Source: HGM12713 sp045593725
Lineage (GTDB): Bacteria; Bacillota; Clostridia; Oscillospirales; CAG-272
Direction of reading: 5' to 3'
NCBI GenBank assembly: GCA_045593725.1
Contig: JAZNXE010000001.1
Span: forward strand, 1-51,222
Length of the DNA stretch: 51,222 nucleotides
Positions within the stretch are counted from its first letter, which is position 1; every line of letters begins with the position of its first letter. The position numbers and the translations under genes were made by a program. The notes under the pieces were generated by a model, which was not told the origin of the DNA, did no database searches, and worked only from the letters and a program-made list of their open reading frames with translations. Below, piece after piece: positions 17,496 to 26,179 of this stretch.

Positions 17496-17524
17496 ATTAT
17501 AAAATAATTGTTGGGCAATGTCAA
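17496..17524 (-). promoter_or_regulatory. Consensus promoter for the THUMP methyltransferase
   Basis: Minus strand TTGACA (17524-17519), 17 nt, TATAAT (17501-17496): a perfect match in both boxes, 30 nt from the start codon. Confidence 0.85.
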
Positions 17525-17554
17525 TACCTTTTTCTTCAAATCACCACGTTATAC

Positions 17555-17583
17555 TTGACACAGACAGCTTTTTTTGATATAAT
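17555..17583 (+). promoter_or_regulatory. Consensus promoter for holB-ricT
   Basis: TTGACA (17555-17560), 17 nt, TATAAT (17578-17583). It lies 40 nt before the holB ATG. Divergent from the promoter at 17496-17524, with 30 bp between the two -35 boxes. Confidence 0.85.
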
Positions 17584-17623
17584 GTATTATGTATTGGTAT
17601 ATTCTTGTGATAGGAGCTCGCTT

Positions 17624-18664
17624 ATGAAGGAAAACAAACAATCTATGAGCGAAATAATCGGTAACGATGCGCTTAAGCGGCGTATCTGCCGTGATATTTT
17701 AAATAATAGCCTTTCTCACGCATATATCATTGAGGGACCTGAGGGCAGCGGAAAGCACACTATTGCCCTGATGTGCGCCGCAGCTCTTGCTTGTGAAGCT
17801 AAGGACAACCCTTCGCTTCCACTTCCGTGTCTTACCTGCCCCTCGTGTAAAAAGATTCTGGAAAGAAAATCTCCCGACGTTATATTACAAGGCACTGAGG
17901 GAAAAAGCAGCCTTGGAGTAGATATTGCCCGATTTATAAAGGAAGACGTATATACCATACCCAACGACCTTGACAAGAAAATATACATCATAGAAGATGC
18001 CGATAAAATGACGGTACAGGCGCAGAACGCGCTTCTTCTCACCCTTGAAGAGCCGCCCTCCTTCGTCCATTTTTTTCTTCTGTGCAATAATTCCTCTTTG
18101 CTTTTGGAAACTATCAAAAGCCGCGCGCCAATCCTAAGAACCGAGGCAGTCAGCGAAGAAGAAATAGATAAATATATTTGTAATCACGACCGAAGAGCCG
18201 CCCAAATGAAGCTATCCTCTCCTCAAGAATATAAAGAGATTTTAAAATCGGCAAACGGAGGCATTGGCAAGGCTCTTAAGCTTCTTGAGCCCAAAGCATG
18301 GAAGCCTATAAAAGAATTAAGACAATTTGCCGAAGGCTTTATTTCCTCGGCTATTGACCGCAGAACTTATAAGAATATTCTATCCTATTTGCCGCTTTTC
18401 TCAAACAAAAGAGAAATATTATCCGACCAACTTGCCATTCTGCTTTTGGCAGTTCGTGACCTTATACTTTTGAAAAAAAGCGACTCCCCTGCTCTGTGCT
18501 TTTATTGCGATATCACCGTAGCCATGGAGCTTTGCGACAGAGCTTCCCTTTCATTTTTATTTTCCCTTGAGGAAGCAATTTCAAGGGCAATTGACGAAAA
18601 CAAGAGAAACGCCAACGTAAGACTTATGATATCAAAAATGCTACTTACCGCAGGTCTAATATAA
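17624..18664 (+). CDS. holB: DNA polymerase III subunit delta'
   Basis: A 346-residue clamp-loader subunit that helps load the beta sliding clamp. The start at 17624 is fixed by TAGGAG 7 nt upstream and by the promoter just before it; the open frame extends far upstream without biological support. Walker A-like GPEGSGKH is at 38-45. Zinc-binding cysteines C57, C69, C72 and C75 follow. QNALLLTLEEPPSFVHFFLLCNN and the TIKSRAP sensor-type motif match delta'/tau AAA+ modules. ricT follows 24 bp downstream, the same holB-ricT order as in Bacillus subtilis. Confidence 0.93.
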   Translation: MKENKQSMSEIIGNDALKRRICRDILNNSLSHAYIIEGPEGSGKHTIALMCAAALACEAKDNPSLPLPCLTCPSCKKILERKSPDVILQGTEGKSSLGVDIARFIKEDVYTIPNDLDKKIYIIEDADKMTVQAQNALLLTLEEPPSFVHFFLLCNNSSLLLETIKSRAPILRTEAVSEEEIDKYICNHDRRAAQMKLSSPQEYKEILKSANGGIGKALKLLEPKAWKPIKELRQFAEGFISSAIDRRTYKNILSYLPLFSNKREILSDQLAILLLAVRDLILLKKSDSPALCFYCDITVAMELCDRASLSFLFSLEEAISRAIDENKRNANVRLMISKMLLTAGLI

Positions 18665-18688
18665 ACCAATTCTAAGAAAGGATACCAA

Positions 18689-20116
18689 ATGGAAAATCAA
18701 AACAAGAACGTCCCCACTCAGTCATCAAACCATCACCACCATAAAAACAAGGGACGTAAGCACAAATCATATTTTTTGACCCCCGCAGATACCTCTGGGG
18801 ACAATACAGCTTCCCCTGTGCATAGCAATTCGATACAAGATAACAAGAATATCAACCACAAGGCAAAGCAAAGCGAAGGCAACGCGAACAACACCAACAA
18901 CTCGGCACAGGAAATAAAAAGAGGAAATTCTTCTCAGCAAAATCAGCATTCCAAGAATAACCGTAACAGAAACAGGCGTAGAAAGCGCGAAGAGCGTAAC
19001 CGAGAGGTACAGAATCCTAACCAATCTCTTCAAAAGCAAGATATATCGGAAAGTTCTTCTGAGCCTATGCTTACTGTTTCGCAGAATTCAACTGCTGCAA
19101 AGAAATCTGATAAGCTTGAAAAGCCAGCGCCAAAAAAAATGAATGAATTTTCAAGCTCTCCCGAATTTGAGAAATATTCAGATTATGAGGAATTCTCCTA
19201 TGAGCAACTATACGGAACGAGCGAGGATGCTCCTCTCGTTGCTCAACCGTCTGAGGATGACACCGAAAAAGAAGCTCTACCCATTAACGATGAACCTATG
19301 GTAACCGTTGTGGGCATAAGGTTTAAAGCATCGGGAAAAACATATTTCTTTAACCCCAAAGGAATATATTTCAAGACAGGCTCTCACGCCATTGTTGAGA
19401 CCGCAAGAGGTCTGGAATACGGAGAGGTAGCACTGGCAAACACCAAGGTTAAGGAAAGCGAAACAGTCCCTCCCCTCCGCCCCGCGGTGCGTGTAGCTAC
19501 CGAGGCCGATATAAAGCATCACGCGGAGAATAAAGAAAAAGAAAATGAGGCATTCCGACTCTGCAATGAAAAAATAATCGAGCATAATCTCGATATGAAG
19601 CTTATTGATGCTCAATACACCTTTGATAACAGCAAGCTACTATTTTACTTTACCTCTTCGGGAAGAGTTGACTTCAGAAACCTTGTAAAAGACCTTGCAG
19701 GTGTTTTTCGCACAAGAATAGAGCTGCGCCAAATAGGTATCCGCGACGAGGCAAAAATGGTAGGCGGTCTTGGTCTTTGCGGCAGACCCCTGTGCTGTTC
19801 TCTCTTCCTTACAGACTTCGGGCAGGTATCTATAAAGATGGCAAAGGAACAGAATCTCTCACTCAATTCTTCTAAGATATCGGGAATTTGTGGACGTCTT
19901 ATGTGCTGTCTGCGCTATGAGCACGACACTTACGAATATGAGATAAAGCGCACTCCACCCGTGGATACCCTCGTAAGAACCGTGGACGGCGTAGGTGTGG
20001 TTACGGAAACAAGCCCCTTGTCGGGCACTATAAAGGTACGCCTTAACGAATCCCCCGAGATTGCGCCAAAATCCTACAAGCGTGAGAACGTATCAATTTT
20101 GAAGAAAAAGAAATAA
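18689..20116 (+). CDS. ricT: RicT (YaaT)/PSP1-domain protein with disordered N-terminal extension
   Basis: A 475-residue protein. Residues ~1-200 are low-complexity, rich in Asn, Gln, Lys and Ser, with a His tract near residue 12. From ~205 the PSP1 C-terminal domain begins (VVGIRFKASGKTYFF). Two Cys clusters follow: CGRPLCC (about 363-370) and CGRLMCC (about 402-408); these match the [4Fe-4S]-binding cysteines of RicT. In Bacillus, RicT acts with RicA and RicF in RNase Y-dependent mRNA processing and in sporulation and competence. B. subtilis RicT is about 275 residues, so the extension is the unusual part. RBS AAAGGA precedes the start; last gene of the holB operon. Confidence 0.92.
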   Translation: MENQNKNVPTQSSNHHHHKNKGRKHKSYFLTPADTSGDNTASPVHSNSIQDNKNINHKAKQSEGNANNTNNSAQEIKRGNSSQQNQHSKNNRNRNRRRKREERNREVQNPNQSLQKQDISESSSEPMLTVSQNSTAAKKSDKLEKPAPKKMNEFSSSPEFEKYSDYEEFSYEQLYGTSEDAPLVAQPSEDDTEKEALPINDEPMVTVVGIRFKASGKTYFFNPKGIYFKTGSHAIVETARGLEYGEVALANTKVKESETVPPLRPAVRVATEADIKHHAENKEKENEAFRLCNEKIIEHNLDMKLIDAQYTFDNSKLLFYFTSSGRVDFRNLVKDLAGVFRTRIELRQIGIRDEAKMVGGLGLCGRPLCCSLFLTDFGQVSIKMAKEQNLSLNSSKISGICGRLMCCLRYEHDTYEYEIKRTPPVDTLVRTVDGVGVVTETSPLSGTIKVRLNESPEIAPKSYKRENVSILKKKK

Positions 20117-20127
20117 TCCATATATTG

Positions 20128-20169
20128 AATAGAGAAAAGACCGTCGTATAGGACGGTCTTTTCTCTATT
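20128..20169. terminator. Strong bidirectional terminator
   Basis: A perfect 18-bp stem, AATAGAGAAAAGACCGTC against GACGGTCTTTTCTCTATT, with a 6-nt loop. It lies 12 nt after ricT and just beyond the 3' end of the convergent tRNA-Lys gene, so it probably serves both. Confidence 0.92.
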
Positions 20170-20244
20170 GGTGCACCTTCAGGGATTCGAACCCGGGACC
20201 CACTGATTAAGAGTCAGTTGCTCTACCAACTGAGCTAAAGGTGC
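20169..20244 (-). tRNA. tRNA-Lys (anticodon CTT)
   Basis: The acceptor stem GCACCTT (from 20244) pairs with AAGGTGC (ending 20173), followed by discriminator A and an encoded CCA (20171-20169). The D-loop AGCTCAGTTGGTAGAGC, anticodon stem CTGAC/GTCAG-type with loop CTCTTAA, and T-arm GGGTTCGAATCCC are all canonical. Anticodon CTT reads AAG. Its promoter is at 20263-20291. Confidence 0.97.
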
Positions 20245-20262
20245 TTTTTTCGCAACGTCGAT

Positions 20263-20291
20263 ATTATAACACAACCTTATTATTTTGTCAA
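20263..20291 (-). promoter_or_regulatory. Consensus promoter for tRNA-Lys
   Basis: Minus strand TTGACA (20291-20286), 17 nt, TATAAT (20268-20263), about 19 nt from the mature tRNA 5' end. Confidence 0.88.
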
Positions 20292-20381
20292 TGGTTTTCT
20301 TGAAATTTTTTATTATATCATATTATATATATCTTTCCTCAAAATTAAATTCTATATTCTTGTATTTTTTACAAAATAATA

Positions 20382-20410
20382 TTGACTTATCATTCCATAA
20401 TTGATATAAT
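20382..20410 (+). promoter_or_regulatory. Sigma-A promoter for radC
   Basis: TTGACT (20382-20387), 17 nt, TATAAT (20405-20410). Predicted start near 20417, giving a leader of about 70 nt to the radC ATG. Confidence 0.8.
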
Positions 20411-20485
20411 TATATATGTAATTATATCTTGTTGGACAATTTTTGTTCCATAAAAGAACTAAAATATATAAATGAGGAAGCTATT

Positions 20486-21175
20486 ATGATTCACGATGGA
20501 CACAGAGAAAGACTTAGAAAAAGATTTGCGACCGCTCCCTCCTCTTTTGAGGACCACGAGCTATTAGAGCTACTGTTATTTTACGTAGTTCCGCGTAAGA
20601 ACACAAACGAGTTGGCACATGCGTTGCTTAAACGCTTTGGTTCTATAAAGGGTGTTATAGACGCGGGAGTTCTTTCCCTAAAATCAGTACCCGACATGGG
20701 GGAGAATTCGGCTTTGTTTTTCAGAGTAATTGCCGAAACTCTTCTCAGATATCAGACAAGCGATTTCGATGCACTTAGCTTAAGCTCCTTTGATACCTAT
20801 GCTGAGCTGGGTGAATATCTTCGTAATCTTTTTGTAGGAACGGAAAATGAAATCACATACATAATTCTATTTGACAACGCAAAAAATCTCATTTCCTGTA
20901 AAAAGATAGCGGAAGGCTATTCATGCGGCAACATAATTTCCTACAGAGAAATGGCACTGGAGGCGTTGCAGCAAAATACCGCCGCCGTACTTTTAGTACA
21001 TAACCATCCCCACGGTAAGCCTATTCCATCTCAAGAGGATTTTATTGCCACAAATACCGCCAACAATATATTTTCCACCTTTGGTATTACTTTTATCGAC
21101 CATTTTATAGTAGCGGGCGACAAGTGTATGCCCATTCTGTCAAGCGAAAAGGCAAAGCTTTATAACCAATCGTAA
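20486..21175 (+). CDS. radC: RadC family JAB/MPN-domain protein
   Basis: A 229-residue protein. The start at 20486 follows GAGGAAG and yields the family opening HDGHRERLRKRF. An N-terminal helix-hairpin-helix-like region (about 30-75) precedes the MPN/JAB1 metalloprotease-like domain with HNHPHGKPIPSQED, the Zn-binding H-x-H-x-G ... S-x-x-D motif. Length is typical (220-230). Despite its name, the biochemical role of RadC is unsettled. Monocistronic between a clear promoter and a bidirectional terminator. Confidence 0.93.
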   Translation: MIHDGHRERLRKRFATAPSSFEDHELLELLLFYVVPRKNTNELAHALLKRFGSIKGVIDAGVLSLKSVPDMGENSALFFRVIAETLLRYQTSDFDALSLSSFDTYAELGEYLRNLFVGTENEITYIILFDNAKNLISCKKIAEGYSCGNIISYREMALEALQQNTAAVLLVHNHPHGKPIPSQEDFIATNTANNIFSTFGITFIDHFIVAGDKCMPILSSEKAKLYNQS

Positions 21176-21186
21176 AACACTATCTA

Positions 21187-21221
21187 CAAAAAGCGATAGC
21201 AGTGTATGCTATCGCTTTTTG
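21187..21221. terminator. Bidirectional terminator between radC and nfnB
   Basis: Stem CAAAAAGCGATAGCA / TGCTATCGCTTTTTG, 15 bp, 5-nt loop. It abuts the nfnB stop codon at 21222 and lies 12 nt beyond radC. Confidence 0.92.
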
Positions 21222-22631
21222 TCATGCTTTTAAATATTTATCTATTGCCGCCGCGGCAATCTTTCCCGCTCCCATAGCGGAAATTACGGTAGCAGCGCCT
21301 GTTACGGCATCACCGCCCGCATATACTCCCTCTCGGGTTGTAGCACCGTTTTCCTCCACTATGATACCGCCTCTGCGGTTCACCCGAAGTCCTTCGGTCG
21401 TCATCTTTATAAGCGGATTGGGGGAAGTTCCGATAGACATTATAACCGTATCAAGCTCCATAAGAAACTCACTGCCTTCAATCTCAACAGGTCGTCTTCT
21501 TCCTCTTTCGTCAGGCTCACCCAGTTCCATTTTTATACACTTCATTCCGGTGACAAAACCGTTCCTTGCGTCACGCTTATCCGCAGGGTTTTCATAACCT
21601 ATTATTTCTATAGGATTTGTAAGCAGGTCAAAGACCACTCCCTCTTCCATAGCGTGTTCTACCTCCTCGCGACGCGCGGGAAGCTCGTCCATAGAGCGTC
21701 TGTACACTATATGTACTTCTTCCGCTCCAAGTCTGAGCGCGGTTCTGGCAGCATCCATAGCAACATTTCCACCGCCTACCACAGCTACACGTCCGCCCTT
21801 CATAATAGGTGTCTGAGGGGTTTCTCTGTACGCTTTCATAAGATTTGAACGGGTAAGAAATTCGTTTGCGGAATATACCCCTTTAAGCGATTCGCCCTTT
21901 ATTCCCATGAAGTTTGGAAGTCCCGCACCTGAGCCTATAAATACGGCTTCATATCCCATATCAAAAAGCTCATCAATCGTAAGAGTCTTTCCAATAACAA
22001 CGTTGGTCTGCATCTCTACGCCCATAGCAATGAGATTATCAACCTCTTTTTTTACAATAGCCTTAGGCAGTCTGAACTCGGGAATACCGTAAACAAGAAC
22101 TCCGCCCGCGGCGTGAAGCGCCTCAAATACCGTTACCTTATAGCCTTTTTTTGCAAGGTCACCCGCGCAGGTAAGTCCTGAGGGTCCTGAGCCTACTACG
22201 GCTACCCTGTGTCCATTATATTCTTCTGTTAGGGGTATCTCATCCGAGTGTGCATTGTGCCAGTCTGCCACAAATCTCTCAAGTCTGCCTATCCCGACAG
22301 GCTCACCCTTTATTCCCCTTACACACTTACTCTCACATTGTGTTTCCTGAGGGCAAACTCTTCCGCAAACAGCGGGAAGACTTGAGGTTTTGCTTATAAT
22401 TCGGTAGGCTTCCTCAAAATCTCCCTCCTTTATCTTGCCTATAAATTCAGGAATATGAATATTTACGGGACATCCGCTTACGCAAGGCATATTTTTGCAC
22501 CCAAGGCAGCGCATAGCCTCGTCTATGGCGGTAGCCTCATCATATCCAAGAGCTACCTCGTCAAAGTTGTGTGCCCTTACCTTGGGGTCTTGGGTAGGCA
22601 TCTCATTTTTCTTCAGATTCATATTAGCCAT
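21222..22631 (-). CDS. nfnB: NfnB-type NADPH:ferredoxin/NAD oxidoreductase subunit (GltD-like)
   Basis: A 469-residue flavoprotein of the glutamate-synthase small-subunit fold. N-terminal cluster cysteines are C42, C45, C50, C54 and C89, C93, C99, C103 (two [4Fe-4S] clusters). Two Rossmann motifs follow: VVGSGPSGLTCAG (FAD) and VVGGGNVAMDAA (NADPH), and the C terminus has the GVYAGGDAVTGAATVISAMG FAD segment. Together with nfnA just upstream (1 nt between TGA and ATG) it is inferred to form the electron-bifurcating NADH-dependent ferredoxin:NADP+ oxidoreductase. The alternative is a stand-alone GltA-type glutamate synthase subunit, but no large subunit is present. RBS AAAGGAGG lies inside the end of nfnA. 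Confidence 0.88.
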   Translation of the reverse strand: MANMNLKKNEMPTQDPKVRAHNFDEVALGYDEATAIDEAMRCLGCKNMPCVSGCPVNIHIPEFIGKIKEGDFEEAYRIISKTSSLPAVCGRVCPQETQCESKCVRGIKGEPVGIGRLERFVADWHNAHSDEIPLTEEYNGHRVAVVGSGPSGLTCAGDLAKKGYKVTVFEALHAAGGVLVYGIPEFRLPKAIVKKEVDNLIAMGVEMQTNVVIGKTLTIDELFDMGYEAVFIGSGAGLPNFMGIKGESLKGVYSANEFLTRSNLMKAYRETPQTPIMKGGRVAVVGGGNVAMDAARTALRLGAEEVHIVYRRSMDELPARREEVEHAMEEGVVFDLLTNPIEIIGYENPADKRDARNGFVTGMKCIKMELGEPDERGRRRPVEIEGSEFLMELDTVIMSIGTSPNPLIKMTTEGLRVNRRGGIIVEENGATTREGVYAGGDAVTGAATVISAMGAGKIAAAAIDKYLKA

Positions 22632-22632
22632 A

Positions 22633-23487
22633 TCACTTAACCTCCTTTGTCAAAAGGTTGCAAGTGCTCTCATATGCGTGTCGTTCAAAATCCCGATACA
22701 TAACGGAACGTGACATAGCTTCTTCAAAATCAACCTCGTAACCGTTAAAATCGGGGCCGTCCACACAAGCAAATTCAGTAATTCTTTTTCCGTCGCGCAT
22801 AAGCGTCAGACGGCAGCCACCGCACATTCCCGTTCCATCTATCATTATAGGATTCATAGACACTGTACAAGGAATACCCGTAGGCTTTACTGCCTCTACC
22901 ACGAATTTCATCATTACAAGCGGTCCGATGGTAATAACCTCGTCAAAGCTCTCTCCGCTATCAAGCATTTCCTTAAGGGGAACACACACATTGCCCTCTC
23001 TGCCGTAAGAGCCGTCATCCGTCATAACAAAAAGTCTTTTTGATGCCGACTTGAATTCATCCTCAAGTATAAGAAGCTCCTTCGAGCGGAAGCCGATTAT
23101 TGAAGTAACGTCGCAACCAAGCTCCGTAAGCTTTTGAGCAACCGGAAGCGCTATGGCGCATCCTACGCCGCCTCCAACTATGCATACTTTCTTTAAGCCC
23201 TCTACCTCGGTCTTTTTTCCCAGAGGACCTACAAAGTCGCTTATATAATCGCCCTCATTTTTTAAATTGAGTTTTTTGGTGGTAGCTCCCACCACTTGAA
23301 ATATTATTTTTATGCTTCCCTTTTCCCTGTCATAGCCAGCAATAGTAAGAGGGATGCGTTCCCCTTCTTCATCTACTCTCAGTATTATAAACTGACCCGG
23401 CTCTGCCTTTGCGGCAACAAGGGGGGCATATATATCCATCATGGTAACCGTGGGATTTAATTCTTTTCTGCTTAATATCTTATACAT
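22633..23487 (-). CDS. nfnA: NfnA-type FAD/NAD-binding ferredoxin reductase subunit
   Basis: A 284-residue protein of the dihydroorotate dehydrogenase electron-transfer (PyrK)-like family, annotated also as sulfide/dihydroorotate dehydrogenase-like. The start at 23487 follows CAGGAG with 7-nt spacing. Order: FAD domain (about 10-95), NAD domain with CIVGGGVGCAIALPVA (102-117), then the [2Fe-2S] region with C222, C225 (MCGGC) and C241. In NfnAB this subunit handles NAD(H) while NfnB handles NADPH and ferredoxin. Cotranscribed with nfnB from the promoter at 23523-23551. Confidence 0.87.
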   Translation of the reverse strand: MYKILSRKELNPTVTMMDIYAPLVAAKAEPGQFIILRVDEEGERIPLTIAGYDREKGSIKIIFQVVGATTKKLNLKNEGDYISDFVGPLGKKTEVEGLKKVCIVGGGVGCAIALPVAQKLTELGCDVTSIIGFRSKELLILEDEFKSASKRLFVMTDDGSYGREGNVCVPLKEMLDSGESFDEVITIGPLVMMKFVVEAVKPTGIPCTVSMNPIMIDGTGMCGGCRLTLMRDGKRITEFACVDGPDFNGYEVDFEEAMSRSVMYRDFERHAYESTCNLLTKEVK

Positions 23488-23522
23488 TACAAGCTCCTGA
23501 TATAAATTAACCATTACTATAT

Positions 23523-23551
23523 ATTTTACCACATATATCACTAATTTTCAA
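23523..23551 (-). promoter_or_regulatory. Probable promoter for nfnAB
   Basis: Minus strand TTGAAA (23551-23546), 17 nt, TAAAAT (23528-23523), 35 nt before the nfnA start. One mismatch per box. Confidence 0.6.
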
Positions 23552-23575
23552 GAACAATTTAAAATTATATGTGTT

Positions 23576-24751
23576 TTAGCTTAAAAATCCCAAAGCTGAA
23601 GCTGCATAGACAGCCGCACCAATCTTTAATGCCCTCTTGTCAAAGGAAACATTTGGATTGTGTAAGGGGAGCTTATATCCTTCTTTTTTATCACCTGCCG
23701 CTACCGCTATCATAACAGAAGGAACCAATCTGCTAACATAAGCAAAATCCTCCGAGCCACCGCTCATTCCTCCTTTCATTTGCGATGACATTTTTACCCA
23801 TTCTCCACCCAAGGTGTCCTTTAGTACCTCTCCTATTCTTAAAGATAGCGACTCGTCGTTTTTCAATGGGGGGCAGCCCCCAAGAAATTGCACCTCCGAC
23901 TTAGCCCTGAATGCAGCTGTAATATTTTGTGATATATCGCAAATTCTGACCTTTAAGCGCTGTTGTAGCTCTTCATCAAATGTGCGTAACGTTCCCTCAA
24001 TAATTACCTCCTCAGGAAGAACGTTTGGGGCTTTTCCGCCCTTTATGCTTCCTATGCTTAAGCCCATTGCTTCATTTATCGCCACTTCCTTTGCTTTTAT
24101 CTCATTTAATGCCGTAACAAGATGTGCCGCGGCGGAAATGGCATCTATTCCTTGGTGGGAGAGTGCCCCGTGCGCTCCGCCTCCTCTGATAATTATTCTA
24201 AAGAAGTCTGCCGCAGGTGCGCTTACACCTCCCGACGATACTATCACATTGCCAACAGGCATATCTACGGCAGTAATAACGTGTACCATAATAGCCCCGT
24301 CAGGCTTTGGCTCTTTTAGAATCCCGTCCTCTATCATATCAGCCGCTCCCTCAAGTATTTCCTCGGCGCCTTGAAACATAAGCTTTACGCACCCGTCAAA
24401 TTCCCGATTATTGCACAGTATCTCGGCAGCCCCCAATAGCATTGCCGTATGAAAGTGATGTCCGCAGGCGTGTATTGCTCTTGACGGATTTTGTGGGTCT
24501 ATCCCCGGCAAAGCATCCATATCTGCACGAAGCAAAATCGTTTTCCCGCTTTTTTCTCCGTTTATACACGCTCCTAATCCGCATTTTCCATGTTCGCGTA
24601 CAGTAAGCCCCATAGCTTCAAGAGCTTCTTTAACGTATGCTTTTGTTTTTATAAGCTCAAATCCAGCTTCAGCGTTCCTTTGCAAAAAATCAGCGTGCAT
24701 ACACATTCTCGCGTAATATTTTTCTGACTCCTTGAAAATATCTATTTTCAT
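23576..24751 (-). CDS. M20 family metallo-amidohydrolase
   Basis: A 391-residue peptidase M20D-type hydrolase. Metal-site motifs: RADMDALPG near residue 75, ACGHHFHTAMLLGAA near 100, GAEEILEGAADMIEDG near 130. The C-terminal end has SEDFAYVSRLVPSVM, carrying a late active-site Glu/Asp. The lid domain carries the HGALSHQGIDAI motif. Family members split N-acyl amino acids (hippurate, IAA-amino acid, N-acetyl-diaminopimelate); the exact substrate is undetermined. The start at 24751 is chosen over an upstream Met because GGGAG lies 8 nt before it. It precedes nfnA by 88 bp on the same strand. Confidence 0.88.
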   Translation of the reverse strand: MKIDIFKESEKYYARMCMHADFLQRNAEAGFELIKTKAYVKEALEAMGLTVREHGKCGLGACINGEKSGKTILLRADMDALPGIDPQNPSRAIHACGHHFHTAMLLGAAEILCNNREFDGCVKLMFQGAEEILEGAADMIEDGILKEPKPDGAIMVHVITAVDMPVGNVIVSSGGVSAPAADFFRIIIRGGGAHGALSHQGIDAISAAAHLVTALNEIKAKEVAINEAMGLSIGSIKGGKAPNVLPEEVIIEGTLRTFDEELQQRLKVRICDISQNITAAFRAKSEVQFLGGCPPLKNDESLSLRIGEVLKDTLGGEWVKMSSQMKGGMSGGSEDFAYVSRLVPSVMIAVAAGDKKEGYKLPLHNPNVSFDKRALKIGAAVYAASALGFLS

Positions 24752-24868
24752 AATTTCTCCCTGCATTTATTGTGCGTTTGTTTTTCATTCATAAAATATC
24801 ATAATTTTAGTAATATTTTTATAGTATAATGTGATATCTATATGTTTTTATGTATATAAGGAGCTACG

Positions 24869-26179
24869 ATGTTCGTAAGCAAGGAAGATTTTTTCAACGG
24901 AATACACTTCTGGGCTATACAAAGCAACCGTTTCAAGGCGAGCGCGCTGGTTTTCTCGGTAACTATTCCCCTATCCCCCGAAAGAATGGCGCATCAGCTT
25001 TTACTCTCGGGACTTCTCAGACGGGGTACGCACGAGCTTCCGTCTATGTCTGCGCTGAACAGACGTCTGGATGAGCTGTACGGCTCTTACGTGGAGATCA
25101 GAAGCTCCACAGTCGGTAATAATCTTTGCCTGACTGTGAGCACGGAGATTTTAGATAACAAATATATTCCCGACAGAACAGACGTTATTGGCGGAGTTAT
25201 TGATATTATATCCCAAATTTTGTTATCCCCACATCTTTTAGACCATAATTTTGACCCTCAATTATTCACTCACGAGCAAAAAATAGTCTATGAAAATCTT
25301 GAGGCAGAAAAGAACAACACCCGCTCTTATTCTGTCAAAAGATGTGCGGAGCTTTTAGGAGAAGCAACCGCCTGTTCTCCCAATTACGACCGGCTTAAGG
25401 CGCTGGTAAAGGATTCCTCCTTCAAGGCTGTTAAACAGCACTACGAGCAGCTTATTCTTCCCGCTGTATTTGACGTGTTTTATATGGGTGTCAGTGAGCC
25501 TTCTGCTATATTCGAAAAAATATCGCGCTGTTTTTCAAGAAAGACCTGCGTCAAGTCTAAAAACATAATACCTCTCAAGCCATATAAGCGAAATGAATTC
25601 TGCTTTGTGAAGGAAAAAATGTCTGTTTCTCAAGGAAAGCTGGCCTTGGGCTTCAGTACGGGAATTACCGCTTCGGCAGACAACGACAAATATTATGCCG
25701 CTCTTCTTCTGAATGAGATATTCGGTGGCTCGGCGTCATCCAAGCTTTTTGTTAATGTACGGGAAAAAATGAGCCTTTGCTATTACTGTTCCTCCTCTTA
25801 CAGCATATATACGGGAGCTATAATGGTTTCCTGTGGCATAGAGCCTGACAAATTTGAAATAGCTAAGAGCGCTATACTTGCTCAATTGGATGAGATACGC
25901 AAGGGCAATATTTCTCAATATGAATTTGACGCCGCAAAGAAATCAATATCAAACAGCTATCTTCAGCTTTACGACAGTCCCTTTGACATACATAGCTTTT
26001 ACAGCGGAAGAAAGCTTTTCAATATAAGTGACAGCATTGAGGATTGCGTAGCTAAGCTCATGGCGGTAAGTATTGAAGAAGTAACCGAGCTAACCAAGCA
26101 AATATCACTTGATGCCGTATTCTTTGTTGAGGGTATAGAAGATATCAACCAGCCCGAGGAGGATATAGAAAATGACTGA
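24869..26179 (+). CDS. M16 peptidase-like protein, YmfF type (no HxxEH)
   Basis: A 436-residue member of the insulinase/processing peptidase superfamily. The overall pattern (LSGLLRRGTHELPSMSALNRRLDELYG, then REKMSLCYYCSSSY) matches the inactive partner of M16B pairs. The zinc motif HxxEH is absent; the equivalent N-terminal region has no His pair. It should therefore form the non-catalytic subunit with the next gene, which overlaps it by 8 bp. RBS AAGGAG precedes the ATG. The pair resembles YmfF-YmfH of Bacillus. Confidence 0.85.
   Translation: MFVSKEDFFNGIHFWAIQSNRFKASALVFSVTIPLSPERMAHQLLLSGLLRRGTHELPSMSALNRRLDELYGSYVEIRSSTVGNNLCLTVSTEILDNKYIPDRTDVIGGVIDIISQILLSPHLLDHNFDPQLFTHEQKIVYENLEAEKNNTRSYSVKRCAELLGEATACSPNYDRLKALVKDSSFKAVKQHYEQLILPAVFDVFYMGVSEPSAIFEKISRCFSRKTCVKSKNIIPLKPYKRNEFCFVKEKMSVSQGKLALGFSTGITASADNDKYYAALLLNEIFGGSASSKLFVNVREKMSLCYYCSSSYSIYTGAIMVSCGIEPDKFEIAKSAILAQLDEIRKGNISQYEFDAAKKSISNSYLQLYDSPFDIHSFYSGRKLFNISDSIEDCVAKLMAVSIEEVTELTKQISLDAVFFVEGIEDINQPEEDIEND

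Noticed and set aside
17171..17623. Long N-terminal extension of holB
   Set aside because: It runs through the divergent gene and both promoters; the RBS and the AAA+ start support 17624.
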